Shown here: one piece after another, positions 8,573 to 16,613 of the stretch
Numbering within the stretch: the stretch's first letter is position 1
Layout of the letters: each line of letters opens with the position of its first letter
Origin: a bacterium
Lineage (GTDB): Bacteria; Eisenbacteria; RBG-16-71-46; CAIMUX01
Direction of reading: 5' to 3'
DNA length: 64,000 bases
Assembly (NCBI GenBank): GCA_030431975.1
Contig: JAUIHP010000026.1
Coordinates: 1-64,000, forward strand
The notes under the pieces: model-generated
Database searches by the model: none
What the model was told of the DNA's origin: nothing
What the model saw: the letters and a program-made list of their open reading frames with translations, nothing else
Translations under genes and position numbers: made by a program

Positions 8573-10357
8573 ATGTCCAGAATGTGGACCTACATCCTCG
8601 TCGCGCTTCAGATTGTTCTCTTGACCTCCTGTTCTCCGGATGCGATTCAACCCGGCGAAGGAGAGTTGCGATTCGGTTCGCCACGCGGCCTGACGGAATC
8701 CGGCGATGTAACCGGACTTCGGCTTTCCCCATCCGGTTCGCGGTTGGCCGTGTCCCGACGGGGAGGACACATCCTCATCAGGGACCTGCAGTCCGGAAGC
8801 CACGCCGACATTGCCTTTCCCGCCGATCGCGTCCGGCCCGTCGGCTGGACGGAGGCCGAGGACGAACTGCTTTTGGCTCTTCGGGACGTGGAGTGGTCGG
8901 CGGTCCTTCTGACCATTCCTGCTGATCTCAGCGATTTGGAAGCCGAACCCCTGAAGTATCAGCAGGTGATGGGTCCGGACCGATTCTATGCGTCCGGCTT
9001 TGCCCCGGACGGAGGGGAAGTCTGCGGGACGATCTCCAACGCTGCGGAACTCGATCAGGGGATCGGGGGAGAGTTCGGAGTTTGGAACCGGGAGAACGAC
9101 ACCTGGCAGGCCATGGCTTCTCCTTGGCCCGATACCCGGATTGATGAAGTCGTGTACCCGACGAACGGAGGGGCCTGGTTCTTCTACGCCCGAGGCGTCT
9201 CCGGTACTTCCTATCAGGGATACGCCCGCCGTAGCGATGAGCAGTTCGAGATCCTCCGGACCGAAGAGTCGGCCTTTGTCGGTTGGGGGCCGCTCGACGA
9301 CACCGCCTACGTTGTGACCCGGTCCAGCCTGGACGCGGAAGTTTCACTGCGGTTTCTGAGCGCGGATCGAAACGGAGAACTGCAACGCCTCGGACAGATC
9401 CCGAACACGCCGAATCTGTCGGTCGTTCCGAGCGGGAGGCGTCTCGTCTTTCGCACGATCCAACACAAGAGCGCTGCGTTCATCGGACGACGCGACGAAG
9501 AGGGGCGCTGGTCGTTCGACCGTCGGATCGATGCAGAGACGTCAATGTCCTATCCGAGAATGCGGCCGGGCGGTGGCGGGTTTGCACTCGTTCGCAGCAC
9601 TCCCGACGGTCACGAACTCCTCGTCGTGCCGGAGCAGGGCGAGCCGCGTTTGCTTTTTCGATCCCGGTTTCGTCTTCAGTGGCCGGCTTGGTCCGGGGAC
9701 GGCTCGCGCATCTTTGTTCTGGAAGGGACACCCCCGAAGCTGACGTGCGTCCGCGCAGAGGACGGTGTTCCCGTGGACGCGCCGCAGCTCCGTCCCACGT
9801 CCTATCTCTACTCGGATGAACTCGGGCGGCTACGTTTTCAAACGAACGAGGATGGCAACTCTCGATATCACATCTTCGACACCGTGTCGGGAATCGTCAC
9901 GGAGGTCGGTTCCGAAGAGCGCGGAAGTCTCTTCCAGTCGGCGGCGTCTCCCGACGGTCGGTTTCTCGCGGTGGCCGGAAACCGTGGCCAGGTTCGCCAC
10001 GTGCGGCCCTGGCGCATCGGCTTGACCGGAGGGCCGGAGGTGCTTCTCGCGGACGTTCACGCTGCACCTGTTGGGTGGAGTGACGACGGAGAAACGGTCT
10101 TCCTCGTGACCGAGGTTCCGAGCGGGGATCCGCCGCACTGGACCCGCGGCCGAGTTCTCGCCGTTCCCGCAGACGGTCGCTCCAAGCCGGAGGTCTGGGC
10201 CGAATTGCCCCGCGGCAACGTCGACTACTGGGCCGACGTCGAAGTCTCCGGTGACGGAAACACGATGGTCTGCGTCGTCATCGAGATGGTGCACGACGCC
10301 TGGACGGCGGAAGGGGAGTGGGTTCCTTTGGCTGAAGAGGCCGAAGCGGAAAGGTAG
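8573..10357 (+). CDS. PD40/TolB-like propeller lipoprotein
   Basis: This 594-residue protein begins MSRMWTYILVALQIVLLTSC. LTSC is a good lipobox, so the ATG at 8573 (or at 8582) is preferred over the upstream GTG-type frame. The mature part carries repeated S-P-x-G/D-G blades (LRLSPSGSRLAVS, GFAPDGGEVCG, AASPDGRFLAVA, WSDDGETVFLVT), as in TolB and prolyl-oligopeptidase propellers, but no alpha/beta-hydrolase domain follows. It is likely anchored in the periplasm. It has a different sequence from the PD40 lipoprotein at 6506-7432. Function is unknown. Confidence 0.8.
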   Translation: MSRMWTYILVALQIVLLTSCSPDAIQPGEGELRFGSPRGLTESGDVTGLRLSPSGSRLAVSRRGGHILIRDLQSGSHADIAFPADRVRPVGWTEAEDELLLALRDVEWSAVLLTIPADLSDLEAEPLKYQQVMGPDRFYASGFAPDGGEVCGTISNAAELDQGIGGEFGVWNRENDTWQAMASPWPDTRIDEVVYPTNGGAWFFYARGVSGTSYQGYARRSDEQFEILRTEESAFVGWGPLDDTAYVVTRSSLDAEVSLRFLSADRNGELQRLGQIPNTPNLSVVPSGRRLVFRTIQHKSAAFIGRRDEEGRWSFDRRIDAETSMSYPRMRPGGGGFALVRSTPDGHELLVVPEQGEPRLLFRSRFRLQWPAWSGDGSRIFVLEGTPPKLTCVRAEDGVPVDAPQLRPTSYLYSDELGRLRFQTNEDGNSRYHIFDTVSGIVTEVGSEERGSLFQSAASPDGRFLAVAGNRGQVRHVRPWRIGLTGGPEVLLADVHAAPVGWSDDGETVFLVTEVPSGDPPHWTRGRVLAVPADGRSKPEVWAELPRGNVDYWADVEVSGDGNTMVCVVIEMVHDAWTAEGEWVPLAEEAEAER

Positions 10358-10374
10358 CCCGGGCCCTGACGCCC

Positions 10375-11331
10375 TCAGCGTTGCTTGGCCACCTGAGCTT
10401 CCAGGTAGTCCGCGACCCGCTCGAACGGATCGAATCCAAACGCCTCCGCGACCGATGGACGAAGATTCGAGTTCGCGTTGATGTCGTAGATGTAGCGACG
10501 CCCGTCCGGACCTTCCAGGTACTCGATTCCGCCAACGTCCAAACGGCCTTCCTTCATGATGCGAAGTCCCTGCTCGACGATGTCGGCGGGCACCTCGGGA
10601 AACGGATAGAACTCCGGTTTGGGTCCGGTCGGCACCTGACAACTGCCGCCTTCGCCTTCCGGGTCGGCCGGGTTGCAAACCTCGGACGGGCAGAGATTGA
10701 ACGCGCCTCCGGTCACGACCCGCATCGCATAGAGCAGTTCGTCTCCCAAGAACTCCATGCGAACGATCCCGTGATTCTCCGTGTCGTGTTCGATGTACTG
10801 CTGCAGGACGAGCAGGTTGTCCGGAAGCCAAAGATCCGGTTGGGACTCGAGCAGGGACTCGACTTCTTCGATCGACTCGATCTTGAACATCCGGGCCCCG
10901 CTTCCACCCTGGTTCGGTTTGAGGATGGCCGGAAACTCGATGACCGACTCGTGGTCGCGAAGCGCGGACGCGTCGTTGAAGAGGATCGAAGCCGGGTGCG
11001 GGATCTTCAGCTTTCGCAGGAGTTGGGATTGAGCAAACTTGCTCAGCTCGAGGCGGAAAGCCGCCGAACCGTTGAGAACCCGGGCGCCCTCCCGCTCGAG
11101 AAACTCCATCGCCTCGAGGGCGAAGGGCACCGCGCGGGTGTTGCCGCGGGTGTACGCAGACGGACTGGCCTGGTTGAAGTAGAGCGGAGCGCGGACGGAG
11201 TCCAGTTCGCAGAGCGAGTTTCGTTTCAGGTCGAACTGATCGAAGCTCAGATTCCGGTTGCGGAGAGCTCGAAAGAGGGGCTCCTGCCACTCCGGGTGTT
11301 CGAAGAGGACGATCAGGTCGGGCTGGCTCAA
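10375..11331 (-). CDS. ATP-grasp ligase, RimK/glutathione-synthetase-like
   Basis: This 318-residue ATP-grasp enzyme would ligate a carboxylate to an amine or thiol through an acyl-phosphate. Visible landmarks are the ATP-binding loop KPNQGGSGARMF, the strand LVLQQYIEHD, the central EFLGDELLYAMRV and the metal-binding C-terminal YIYDINANSN. The start is chosen as TTG at 11331 because GAGGAG lies eight bases upstream. ATGs at 11397 and 11442 have no ribosome site and add a leader that does not resemble the family. It is divergent from the DODA-type dioxygenase. Substrate is unknown; ribosomal S6/F420-type glutamylation is one family activity. Confidence 0.85.
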   Translation of the reverse strand: MSQPDLIVLFEHPEWQEPLFRALRNRNLSFDQFDLKRNSLCELDSVRAPLYFNQASPSAYTRGNTRAVPFALEAMEFLEREGARVLNGSAAFRLELSKFAQSQLLRKLKIPHPASILFNDASALRDHESVIEFPAILKPNQGGSGARMFKIESIEEVESLLESQPDLWLPDNLLVLQQYIEHDTENHGIVRMEFLGDELLYAMRVVTGGAFNLCPSEVCNPADPEGEGGSCQVPTGPKPEFYPFPEVPADIVEQGLRIMKEGRLDVGGIEYLEGPDGRRYIYDINANSNLRPSVAEAFGFDPFERVADYLEAQVAKQR

Positions 11332-11339
11332 GTTCGGGT

Positions 11340-11345
11340 CTCCTC
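11340..11345 (-). promoter_or_regulatory. Shine-Dalgarno deciding a TTG start
   Basis: On the minus strand this reads GAGGAG, eight bases before the TTG at 11331 of the ATP-grasp gene. It is the only strong ribosome site near the N-terminus and sets the start. Confidence 0.6.
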
Positions 11346-11540
11346 GTTGTCGGAACAGGTAGAAGGTCCACGGATCCTGGATGCATCCGGACCACATAGA
11401 GTAGCCTGGAGGAAGTGTGGTCCGCGGGCAAGCGTAACGCATCGGGCGGGAAGGCTTCGAAGGAGATGTGCGCGGCACAGCAGGCCTCGGCATACTAGCC
11501 CCGGCACGGAACGGCACTTCGAAACAGGATCGGGAGAATC

Positions 11541-12425
11541 ATGCGCAGACGGAATTTTCTTCAAGCCGGGATCGCGGGCGTCGTTGGAACGGGCGTGGCC
11601 AAAGCAGATGCGCTCGCACCTCTCTTCGAGGAACTGCCCAAAACCGACCCTATGCCCGCTGTCTTCATCGGACACGGCAGCCCGATGAATGCGATCGAGG
11701 ACAACGCCTATACCCGCAGCTGGAAAGAGCTGGCGGCCCGACTTCCGGAGCCCGCGGCCATTCTTGTCGTCTCCGCCCACTGGCTGACTCCCGGCCGGAC
11801 GTTGGTCCTGGGGAACACCGCACCCAGGACCATTCACGACTTCGGGGGCTTCCCCGATGAACTCTATGCGCAGCAGTACCCGGCGCCCGGCTCTCCGGAC
11901 TATGCGGCGGCGACGACCCGACTGCTGAAGGATGTTCACGCAGAGTTGGATGACGAGTGGGGACTCGACCACGGGACGTGGTCCGTTCTCCTGCCGATGT
12001 ATCCGAGGGCCGAGATTCCTGTCTTCCAGGTCAGCATCGACTACGCGAAGCCGCCTCGGTACCACTACGAGCTTGCCCAGAAGCTCCGTGCCCTTCGGGA
12101 GCGGGGAGTGCTCATCGTGGGGTCGGGGAACCTCGTCCACAACCTGCGGCGAATGACTCCCTCCGGCGAGGCCTATGACTGGGCTGAAGAGTTCGAGTCG
12201 ATCATGCGGGGACACCTCGAGACCGGTGACTTCGACAGCCTTGTCGACTTTCAGTCGCTGGGGAGTGTGGCTCAGCTCGCACACCCGACGATCGACCACT
12301 TTCTTCCCGTGATCTACTCCGCGGGAATGCGTTTGCCCAAGGACGAGACTCGAACCTTCAATGAAGGCGTGGATCTCGGATCCATCTCCATGCTCTGTTT
12401 CGAACTCAGCCAAACTCAAGGCTAG
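11541..12425 (+). CDS. LigB-family extradiol dioxygenase, 4,5-DOPA-dioxygenase type, Tat-like leader
   Basis: This 294-residue protein has the class III (LigB/DODA, YgiD) landmarks in order: F-I-G-H-G-S-P-M-N-A, V-S-A-H-W-L-T, L-D-H-G-T-W-S-V-L and G-S-G-N-L-V-H-N-L. They supply the metal-binding His residues. The family cleaves catechol-type rings using Fe or Zn; YgiD acts on L-DOPA. Unlike YgiD it begins RRRNFLQAGIAGVVGTG, a twin-arginine-like leader, so it may be exported in folded form. No aromatic-degradation genes are nearby. Confidence 0.88.
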   Translation: MRRRNFLQAGIAGVVGTGVAKADALAPLFEELPKTDPMPAVFIGHGSPMNAIEDNAYTRSWKELAARLPEPAAILVVSAHWLTPGRTLVLGNTAPRTIHDFGGFPDELYAQQYPAPGSPDYAAATTRLLKDVHAELDDEWGLDHGTWSVLLPMYPRAEIPVFQVSIDYAKPPRYHYELAQKLRALRERGVLIVGSGNLVHNLRRMTPSGEAYDWAEEFESIMRGHLETGDFDSLVDFQSLGSVAQLAHPTIDHFLPVIYSAGMRLPKDETRTFNEGVDLGSISMLCFELSQTQG

Positions 12426-12509
12426 TGGACCGATTCCTCGGTTACGGCCACCAGACAATGTCGCAGTAGTCGCTTCCACGGCACGGATCTCGCAACTCGA
12501 GTCTCGCAG

Positions 12510-12525
12510 CGACGGAATTCCGTCG
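12510..12525. promoter_or_regulatory. 16-bp perfect palindrome upstream of the exported EEP gene
   Basis: CGACGGAATTCCGTCG is a perfect palindrome ending 16 bases before the GTG start at 12542. It lies next to the ribosome site (GGGAG). Its position fits a repressor operator. The binding protein is unknown. Confidence 0.4.
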
Positions 12526-12541
12526 TGCGAAGGGAGCCGAG

Positions 12542-14296
12542 GTGCGCGGTGTCATCGGTTGGGCGGTCTTGCTTGCGTCGGCCATCGTCGGTTCCGAAAC
12601 TCGGGCCGAGATGGTGCCCATTGCCATTGACGGACTCTTCGAGGACTGGGCCGGTATGGAGCCGGTCGTTGTGGACCCGGTTGGCGACGGGTTCGGTTCG
12701 GTCGACTTCGGGCGAGTTTGGTTGGCGGACGATGCGCAGCGACTCTTCCTGCGGTTCGAGTTGGAAGAGGCGGTGCATCTCGACGAGCGGAACCAGATCC
12801 ATTTGTATCTCGACTCGGATGGGGACGAACGAACCGGTTTGGCCGTTGCGGGAATCGGCGCCGAGATCGACCTTCACTTCGGAGCGCGACGAGGAACAGT
12901 CTTCGTTTCGGACGGACATCGCGCTGTGGGGCCCGCAGAACTCGGGTTGATCGCCTCGCCGACGGTTTCGGCCGACGGCTTTGAGATGGCTCTGCAGAAG
13001 TCCCGGCTTCGCCTGGGGCCGGAAGGTCTCGTCCGAGTTGCCCTTCACGTGGTCGGCGGAGACCTGGCTCCGGACTTCGGCGCGGCAGACTACACCGTCG
13101 GACTGGGAACGGCTCCCTTGCCCAAAGAGGATTCCGTGCGTCCCTCCGAGAACGGCTTCATCCGTATCGTCACCTACAACGTGAAACGGGATGCGCCGTG
13201 GCCAGATGATTCCGATCGGCTCGGCCGTCAGCTTCGGGCCGTCGACCCGGACATCATTCTCTTGCAGGAGGTGTACCTCACGCCCCTGACCGAAGTCCTG
13301 GAGACGGTTCGGGCGTACCTTCCGGAGTCCCCGGGGCGGAGGTGGGAGGCTCGGCGAAACCACGACTGCATCACTCTGTCTCGGTGGCCGGTCGCGGAGG
13401 AGTGGGCGATCGATGACAACCTTGCCGTGCTTCTGGACTCTGGTCCGTGGGGAACGGGGGAGCTCCTGGTCGTCAATGCCCACCTGCCCTGTTGCGAAAA
13501 CGATGCCGGGCGCGAACTCGAAGTTCGCCACATTCACGAGTTCGTGCGAGCGAGAGTGGCGGAGGGGGCGTTGGCCCGGGGGACGCCGTGGCTTCTGGCC
13601 GGAGATATGAATCTGGTCGGGGATCACAGGATTCTGGACCTGCTCGGGTCGGGAGGCGGTGACGGGGAGGCTGCGGCCGATTGGGACGGAACGAGTCTCG
13701 CATCCCGGGTCCCGCTGCACCTGCAGGAGCGAGTCGCCTACACCTGGCGGGATTCTGATGACGACTACTGGCCCGGCCAGCTCGATGCCTTTTTCTACAC
13801 GGATTCGGTTCTCGATCCGGGATTCGCTTTCATACTCCGGACGGACGGGCTGTTCTCCGATCAGCGGGAGTCGGCGCAGGTCGATTCCACGGACTCCTTT
13901 CTCTCCGATCACCTGCTGGTTTCCGCGGACTTTCGTTTTCGGGAGGCGAGCCTTCCGGGGCCGTCCGTTCCTTTTCCGAATGAACACCCGGATCCGGTGT
14001 CATTGGTCGTTTGGCCGAATCCGACGACCGGTCGCGCTTCCATTCTCGTCCGGTCCGAGTTCGCCGGTTCGTATTCCGCCGAGCTGCTGGACGTTCGGGG
14101 ACGCCGGGTCGCGCGGCCCTGGGGAGGGAGTGTCGACCTACCGGCGGGGCGGTGGACGAGACACGAATGGTCAGGGACGGTGGACGGTGGACTCCGGCTT
14201 CCCACCGGTCGATATTGGTTGCGGCTCCGAATGGCCTCGACGCAGTCGACTCCGACACAGGTGACGGCGCAGGTGGTTGTCACAGTTCTTCGTTGA
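12542..14296 (+). CDS. Exported endonuclease/exonuclease/phosphatase-family protein with sorting domain
   Basis: This 584-residue protein starts at GTG behind GGGAG. It has a signal peptide (VLLASAIVGSETRAE), a CBM9/DOMON-like N-domain (about 25-185; IDGLFEDW...DSDGDERTG), and an EEP hydrolase domain at about 200-470. The EEP catalytic set is visible: V-T-Y-N-V-K, L-L-Q-E-V, V-N-A-H-L-P, A-G-D-M-N-L and the terminal F-L-S-D-H-L-L-V. It ends with a PNPTTG FlgD-like domain. EEP enzymes cleave phosphodiesters (DNA, sphingomyelin, inositol phosphates); substrate cannot be read here. Secretion through a T9SS-like route is inferred from the C-terminus. Confidence 0.9.
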   Translation: MRGVIGWAVLLASAIVGSETRAEMVPIAIDGLFEDWAGMEPVVVDPVGDGFGSVDFGRVWLADDAQRLFLRFELEEAVHLDERNQIHLYLDSDGDERTGLAVAGIGAEIDLHFGARRGTVFVSDGHRAVGPAELGLIASPTVSADGFEMALQKSRLRLGPEGLVRVALHVVGGDLAPDFGAADYTVGLGTAPLPKEDSVRPSENGFIRIVTYNVKRDAPWPDDSDRLGRQLRAVDPDIILLQEVYLTPLTEVLETVRAYLPESPGRRWEARRNHDCITLSRWPVAEEWAIDDNLAVLLDSGPWGTGELLVVNAHLPCCENDAGRELEVRHIHEFVRARVAEGALARGTPWLLAGDMNLVGDHRILDLLGSGGGDGEAAADWDGTSLASRVPLHLQERVAYTWRDSDDDYWPGQLDAFFYTDSVLDPGFAFILRTDGLFSDQRESAQVDSTDSFLSDHLLVSADFRFREASLPGPSVPFPNEHPDPVSLVVWPNPTTGRASILVRSEFAGSYSAELLDVRGRRVARPWGGSVDLPAGRWTRHEWSGTVDGGLRLPTGRYWLRLRMASTQSTPTQVTAQVVVTVLR

Positions 14297-14356
14297 GATG
14301 GTCTGGAGGCGGGATAGAATTGGAGCCTCGAATGGAAGTCCGCAATGAGGTGCTGA

Positions 14357-15436
14357 ATGCCAAGTCCATCTCTACCCGTCGCGACCCTTCTGGAACAGGG
14401 GGCCTCAGGCTACGCAGCCTACGCGGTCCAACAACTGTTCGAGGCCCGGCCCGAAGCCCGCGACTGTTATCCCCGAGGTCCTTTCGAGGCCTGGAAGTCA
14501 AAACTCTCCGCCAAGCTTGCGGAGTTGGCGGTTGCCGTGGAGTTCGAGTCTCCCCAGCTTTTCGTCTCTACCGTGTCCTGGTCACGCGACGCTTTCCGGT
14601 CGCGGGGAGTTTCGTCACGTGACCTGGAAGTCGCGCTGCAATCACTCCAAGGCGTGCTCCAAGACGAAATGACCGAAAGCACCCGGACGGCCCTGGCTCC
14701 GTACTTCGAGGCGGCCTATCGGGCATTGGAGAGCCGAGGGAACGCCGGGGCTGCAGGTCCGGAGAATGGTCGCCGCGAGGGCGTCCCTGCCGAGGACGAC
14801 GAGTTGAACCCGACCGCGCTGGTCTTTCTCGAAGCTTGTCTTGCCGGAGAGCCCGATCGAGCTCGGGCCTTGGTTTGGCAAGCACTCGACAACGACATGA
14901 CGCTCTCGCAGGTCGTGCTCGAAGTCCTCATCCCGGTGCAGCGGGAGATCGGTCGACTTTGGCATCGCGCGGAAGTTGGCGTTCATGAAGAACGTCTCGT
15001 TTCGACGGTCACCGAAGAAGTGATGGTGTTGTTGCGTTCCCGCGTCGAACCTCCCGAATCTTCCGCACGCACGGTCGTCGGTGCGGCGGTGCAGGGAAAC
15101 AATCACGACTTCGGGGTTCGGTCCGTCCTCGACCTGTTTGCGTTTTCCGGATGGAAGACGTTCAACATGGGCGCCAACCTGCCTCCCGAGAGCATGGCGG
15201 CCACCGTTCTTGATCTCGAAGCGGATCTCGCGCTGATCTCCGTCACGCTGGTCACCCAACTGCGAACGGTGCGCCCGACGGTGGACGCGATCCGGCGAGC
15301 TTCGGACCAGGTGCGCATCATGGTTGGAGGACGCGCGTTTCAGTCAGCTCCGGACTTGTGGTCCAAGCTCGGAGTCGATGGCTACGCCTCGAGTGCGGAA
15401 GAGGCGGTGCAGGTCGCGGACGGTCTGTTTCGCTAG
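14357..15436 (+). CDS. Cobalamin-binding protein resembling the CarH photoreceptor core
   Basis: This 359-residue protein has a unique N-domain (about 1-130), a B12 cap helical bundle (about 150-235) and a B12-binding Rossmann domain (about 237-359). The cap contains L-W-H-R-A-E-V-G-V-H-E-E-R. Against Thermus CarH, as I recall it, this keeps the W, the adjacent H (upper ligand after light) and the E of the W-x9-E-H photosensing motif, but has R in place of the last H. The lower axial His is present in G-N-N-H-D-F-G. No MerR DNA-binding domain is present, so it would signal through a partner, or it may be a methyltransferase-type corrinoid protein. Confidence 0.85.
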   Translation: MPSPSLPVATLLEQGASGYAAYAVQQLFEARPEARDCYPRGPFEAWKSKLSAKLAELAVAVEFESPQLFVSTVSWSRDAFRSRGVSSRDLEVALQSLQGVLQDEMTESTRTALAPYFEAAYRALESRGNAGAAGPENGRREGVPAEDDELNPTALVFLEACLAGEPDRARALVWQALDNDMTLSQVVLEVLIPVQREIGRLWHRAEVGVHEERLVSTVTEEVMVLLRSRVEPPESSARTVVGAAVQGNNHDFGVRSVLDLFAFSGWKTFNMGANLPPESMAATVLDLEADLALISVTLVTQLRTVRPTVDAIRRASDQVRIMVGGRAFQSAPDLWSKLGVDGYASSAEEAVQVADGLFR

Positions 15437-15441
15437 ACTCG

Positions 15442-16185
15442 CTACGCCGCTTCGCTTTTGGTTTCTTCTTCGCGGATCTCAGTCCTCTCCTTCTCGAGCC
15501 GGGCCCGCCGCTCACCCACATAACGATGGTAAGCGTCGCGTATGAAAAGGAAGACCAACAGGTAGGCGAGCCCCGTCAGATAGCCGAATTCGTGGTACGT
15601 CGTGACGAAGCTCACTCCAATGACGAAGAGGACGATGGTCGAGAGCGCGTGGTAGAGGTGTCCGTAGTTCTCCTTCCAGACACGGAAGAAGCGGTCGCCG
15701 CTGTCGAGTGAGATGACTCCGCTGACCAGGCCGGTGTTGAAGACGAAGAACACTGCCGGTACGAGCAGAACGCGGGCGTCCCAGAGGATGGGATCCGCGC
15801 CTTCCGTAGAACCCTGTAGAACCCAGGAAGCGAAGGTCATGGCGACGGTCGTCTGACCCCCGTTGAAGGCGGCTTTCAGCCAGGGGCGTCGGTGCAGCGC
15901 CAGATCCGCCACGAAAACACTGGTTCCGGCCACGAGCAAGGCCCACGGAGCAGGTAGAACGAAGAGGGAGCCCAGGTTCACGGCGAGAGACATCGAGACC
16001 ATGCCGTTTCCGCTCGGGGTCTCCAGCCAGAAACATTCGGCGGCCAAGCTGAGAAAGAGCCAGTACGCGATCAAGCCGCCGGTGACGACGCTCGGGAGGG
16101 CAGCAGCCTGGCCCCAGGTGGAGATCACTCCTCCGAGAGCGGCGGCAATGGTGCCCCAAACGTATATCGCGAGAGTAGGCTTCAT
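15442..16185 (-). CDS. Multi-span membrane protein with charged C-terminal tail
   Basis: This 247-residue protein has about six hydrophobic spans (e.g. TLAIYVWGTIAAALGGVIS, VPAVFFVFNTGLVSGVI, YLTGLAYLLVFLFIRD). The loop 'DLALHRRPWLKAAFNGGQ' resembles the N-terminal membrane module found ahead of GGDEF or HD-GYP domains, but no output domain follows. The tail after about 220 is charged and probably coiled-coil (RRARLEKERTEIREEETKSE). The start is taken at MKPTLAI (16185). An in-frame ATG at 16338 would add 51 residues encoded through the ACACCAAC microsatellite (Val/Leu/Cys/Trp repeats). It is convergent with the B12 protein, five bases apart. Function unknown. Confidence 0.75.
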   Translation of the reverse strand: MKPTLAIYVWGTIAAALGGVISTWGQAAALPSVVTGGLIAYWLFLSLAAECFWLETPSGNGMVSMSLAVNLGSLFVLPAPWALLVAGTSVFVADLALHRRPWLKAAFNGGQTTVAMTFASWVLQGSTEGADPILWDARVLLVPAVFFVFNTGLVSGVISLDSGDRFFRVWKENYGHLYHALSTIVLFVIGVSFVTTYHEFGYLTGLAYLLVFLFIRDAYHRYVGERRARLEKERTEIREEETKSEAA

Positions 16186-16613
16186 GGTCTCCGTTGGACG
16201 ACTTGCGCTACACGACACCAACACACCAACACACCAACACACCAACACACCAACACACCAACACACCAACACACCAACACACCAACACACCAACACACCG
16301 ACCCGGCCCCGGCAAAAAGGCCGGAACGATCCGGTCATCTACAAGTAAGCCCCGTGCCACCTCGCTAAGTGGTTGCCGCATGGACCCGGAAGCGGGAACG
16401 GCGTTTCCGGTGTGGGGGAAAGGCCCCTGTTCAGCCTCTTTGGATCAGGCTCAAGGCCGCTCGGGGTAGGAGGTTGGGGCTCTTTCGGCTGAATTGGCCC
16501 GATTGGGATGTCGTCCTTGTATCAGAGGAGTGGACCGGCCGACCTCCTTTCTGAGTGCCGCAAGAACGGCCGCTGGACGGCCCATCGAATGGCGGGAAGA
16601 AGGGGGGATTTCA
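16186..16613. other. Gap of about 430 bp with microsatellite and short hairpins
   Basis: It holds the 8-bp array (16215-16299), then about 300 bp with several G/C-rich short inverted repeats but no recognised RNA family. A ribosome site (AGGGGGG) precedes the GTG start at 16614. No credible gene was found on either strand. Confidence 0.5.
16215..16299. repeat. 8-bp tandem repeat (ACACCAAC)10.6
   Basis: Ten perfect uninterrupted copies of ACACCAAC run from 16215 to 16294, followed by a partial copy. On the minus strand it reads GTTGGTGT and is free of stops in every frame, giving an 8-residue peptide period (VLVCWCVG). It lies 30 bp upstream of the MKPT start of the membrane protein, inside a longer in-frame extension. 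Confidence 0.97.
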
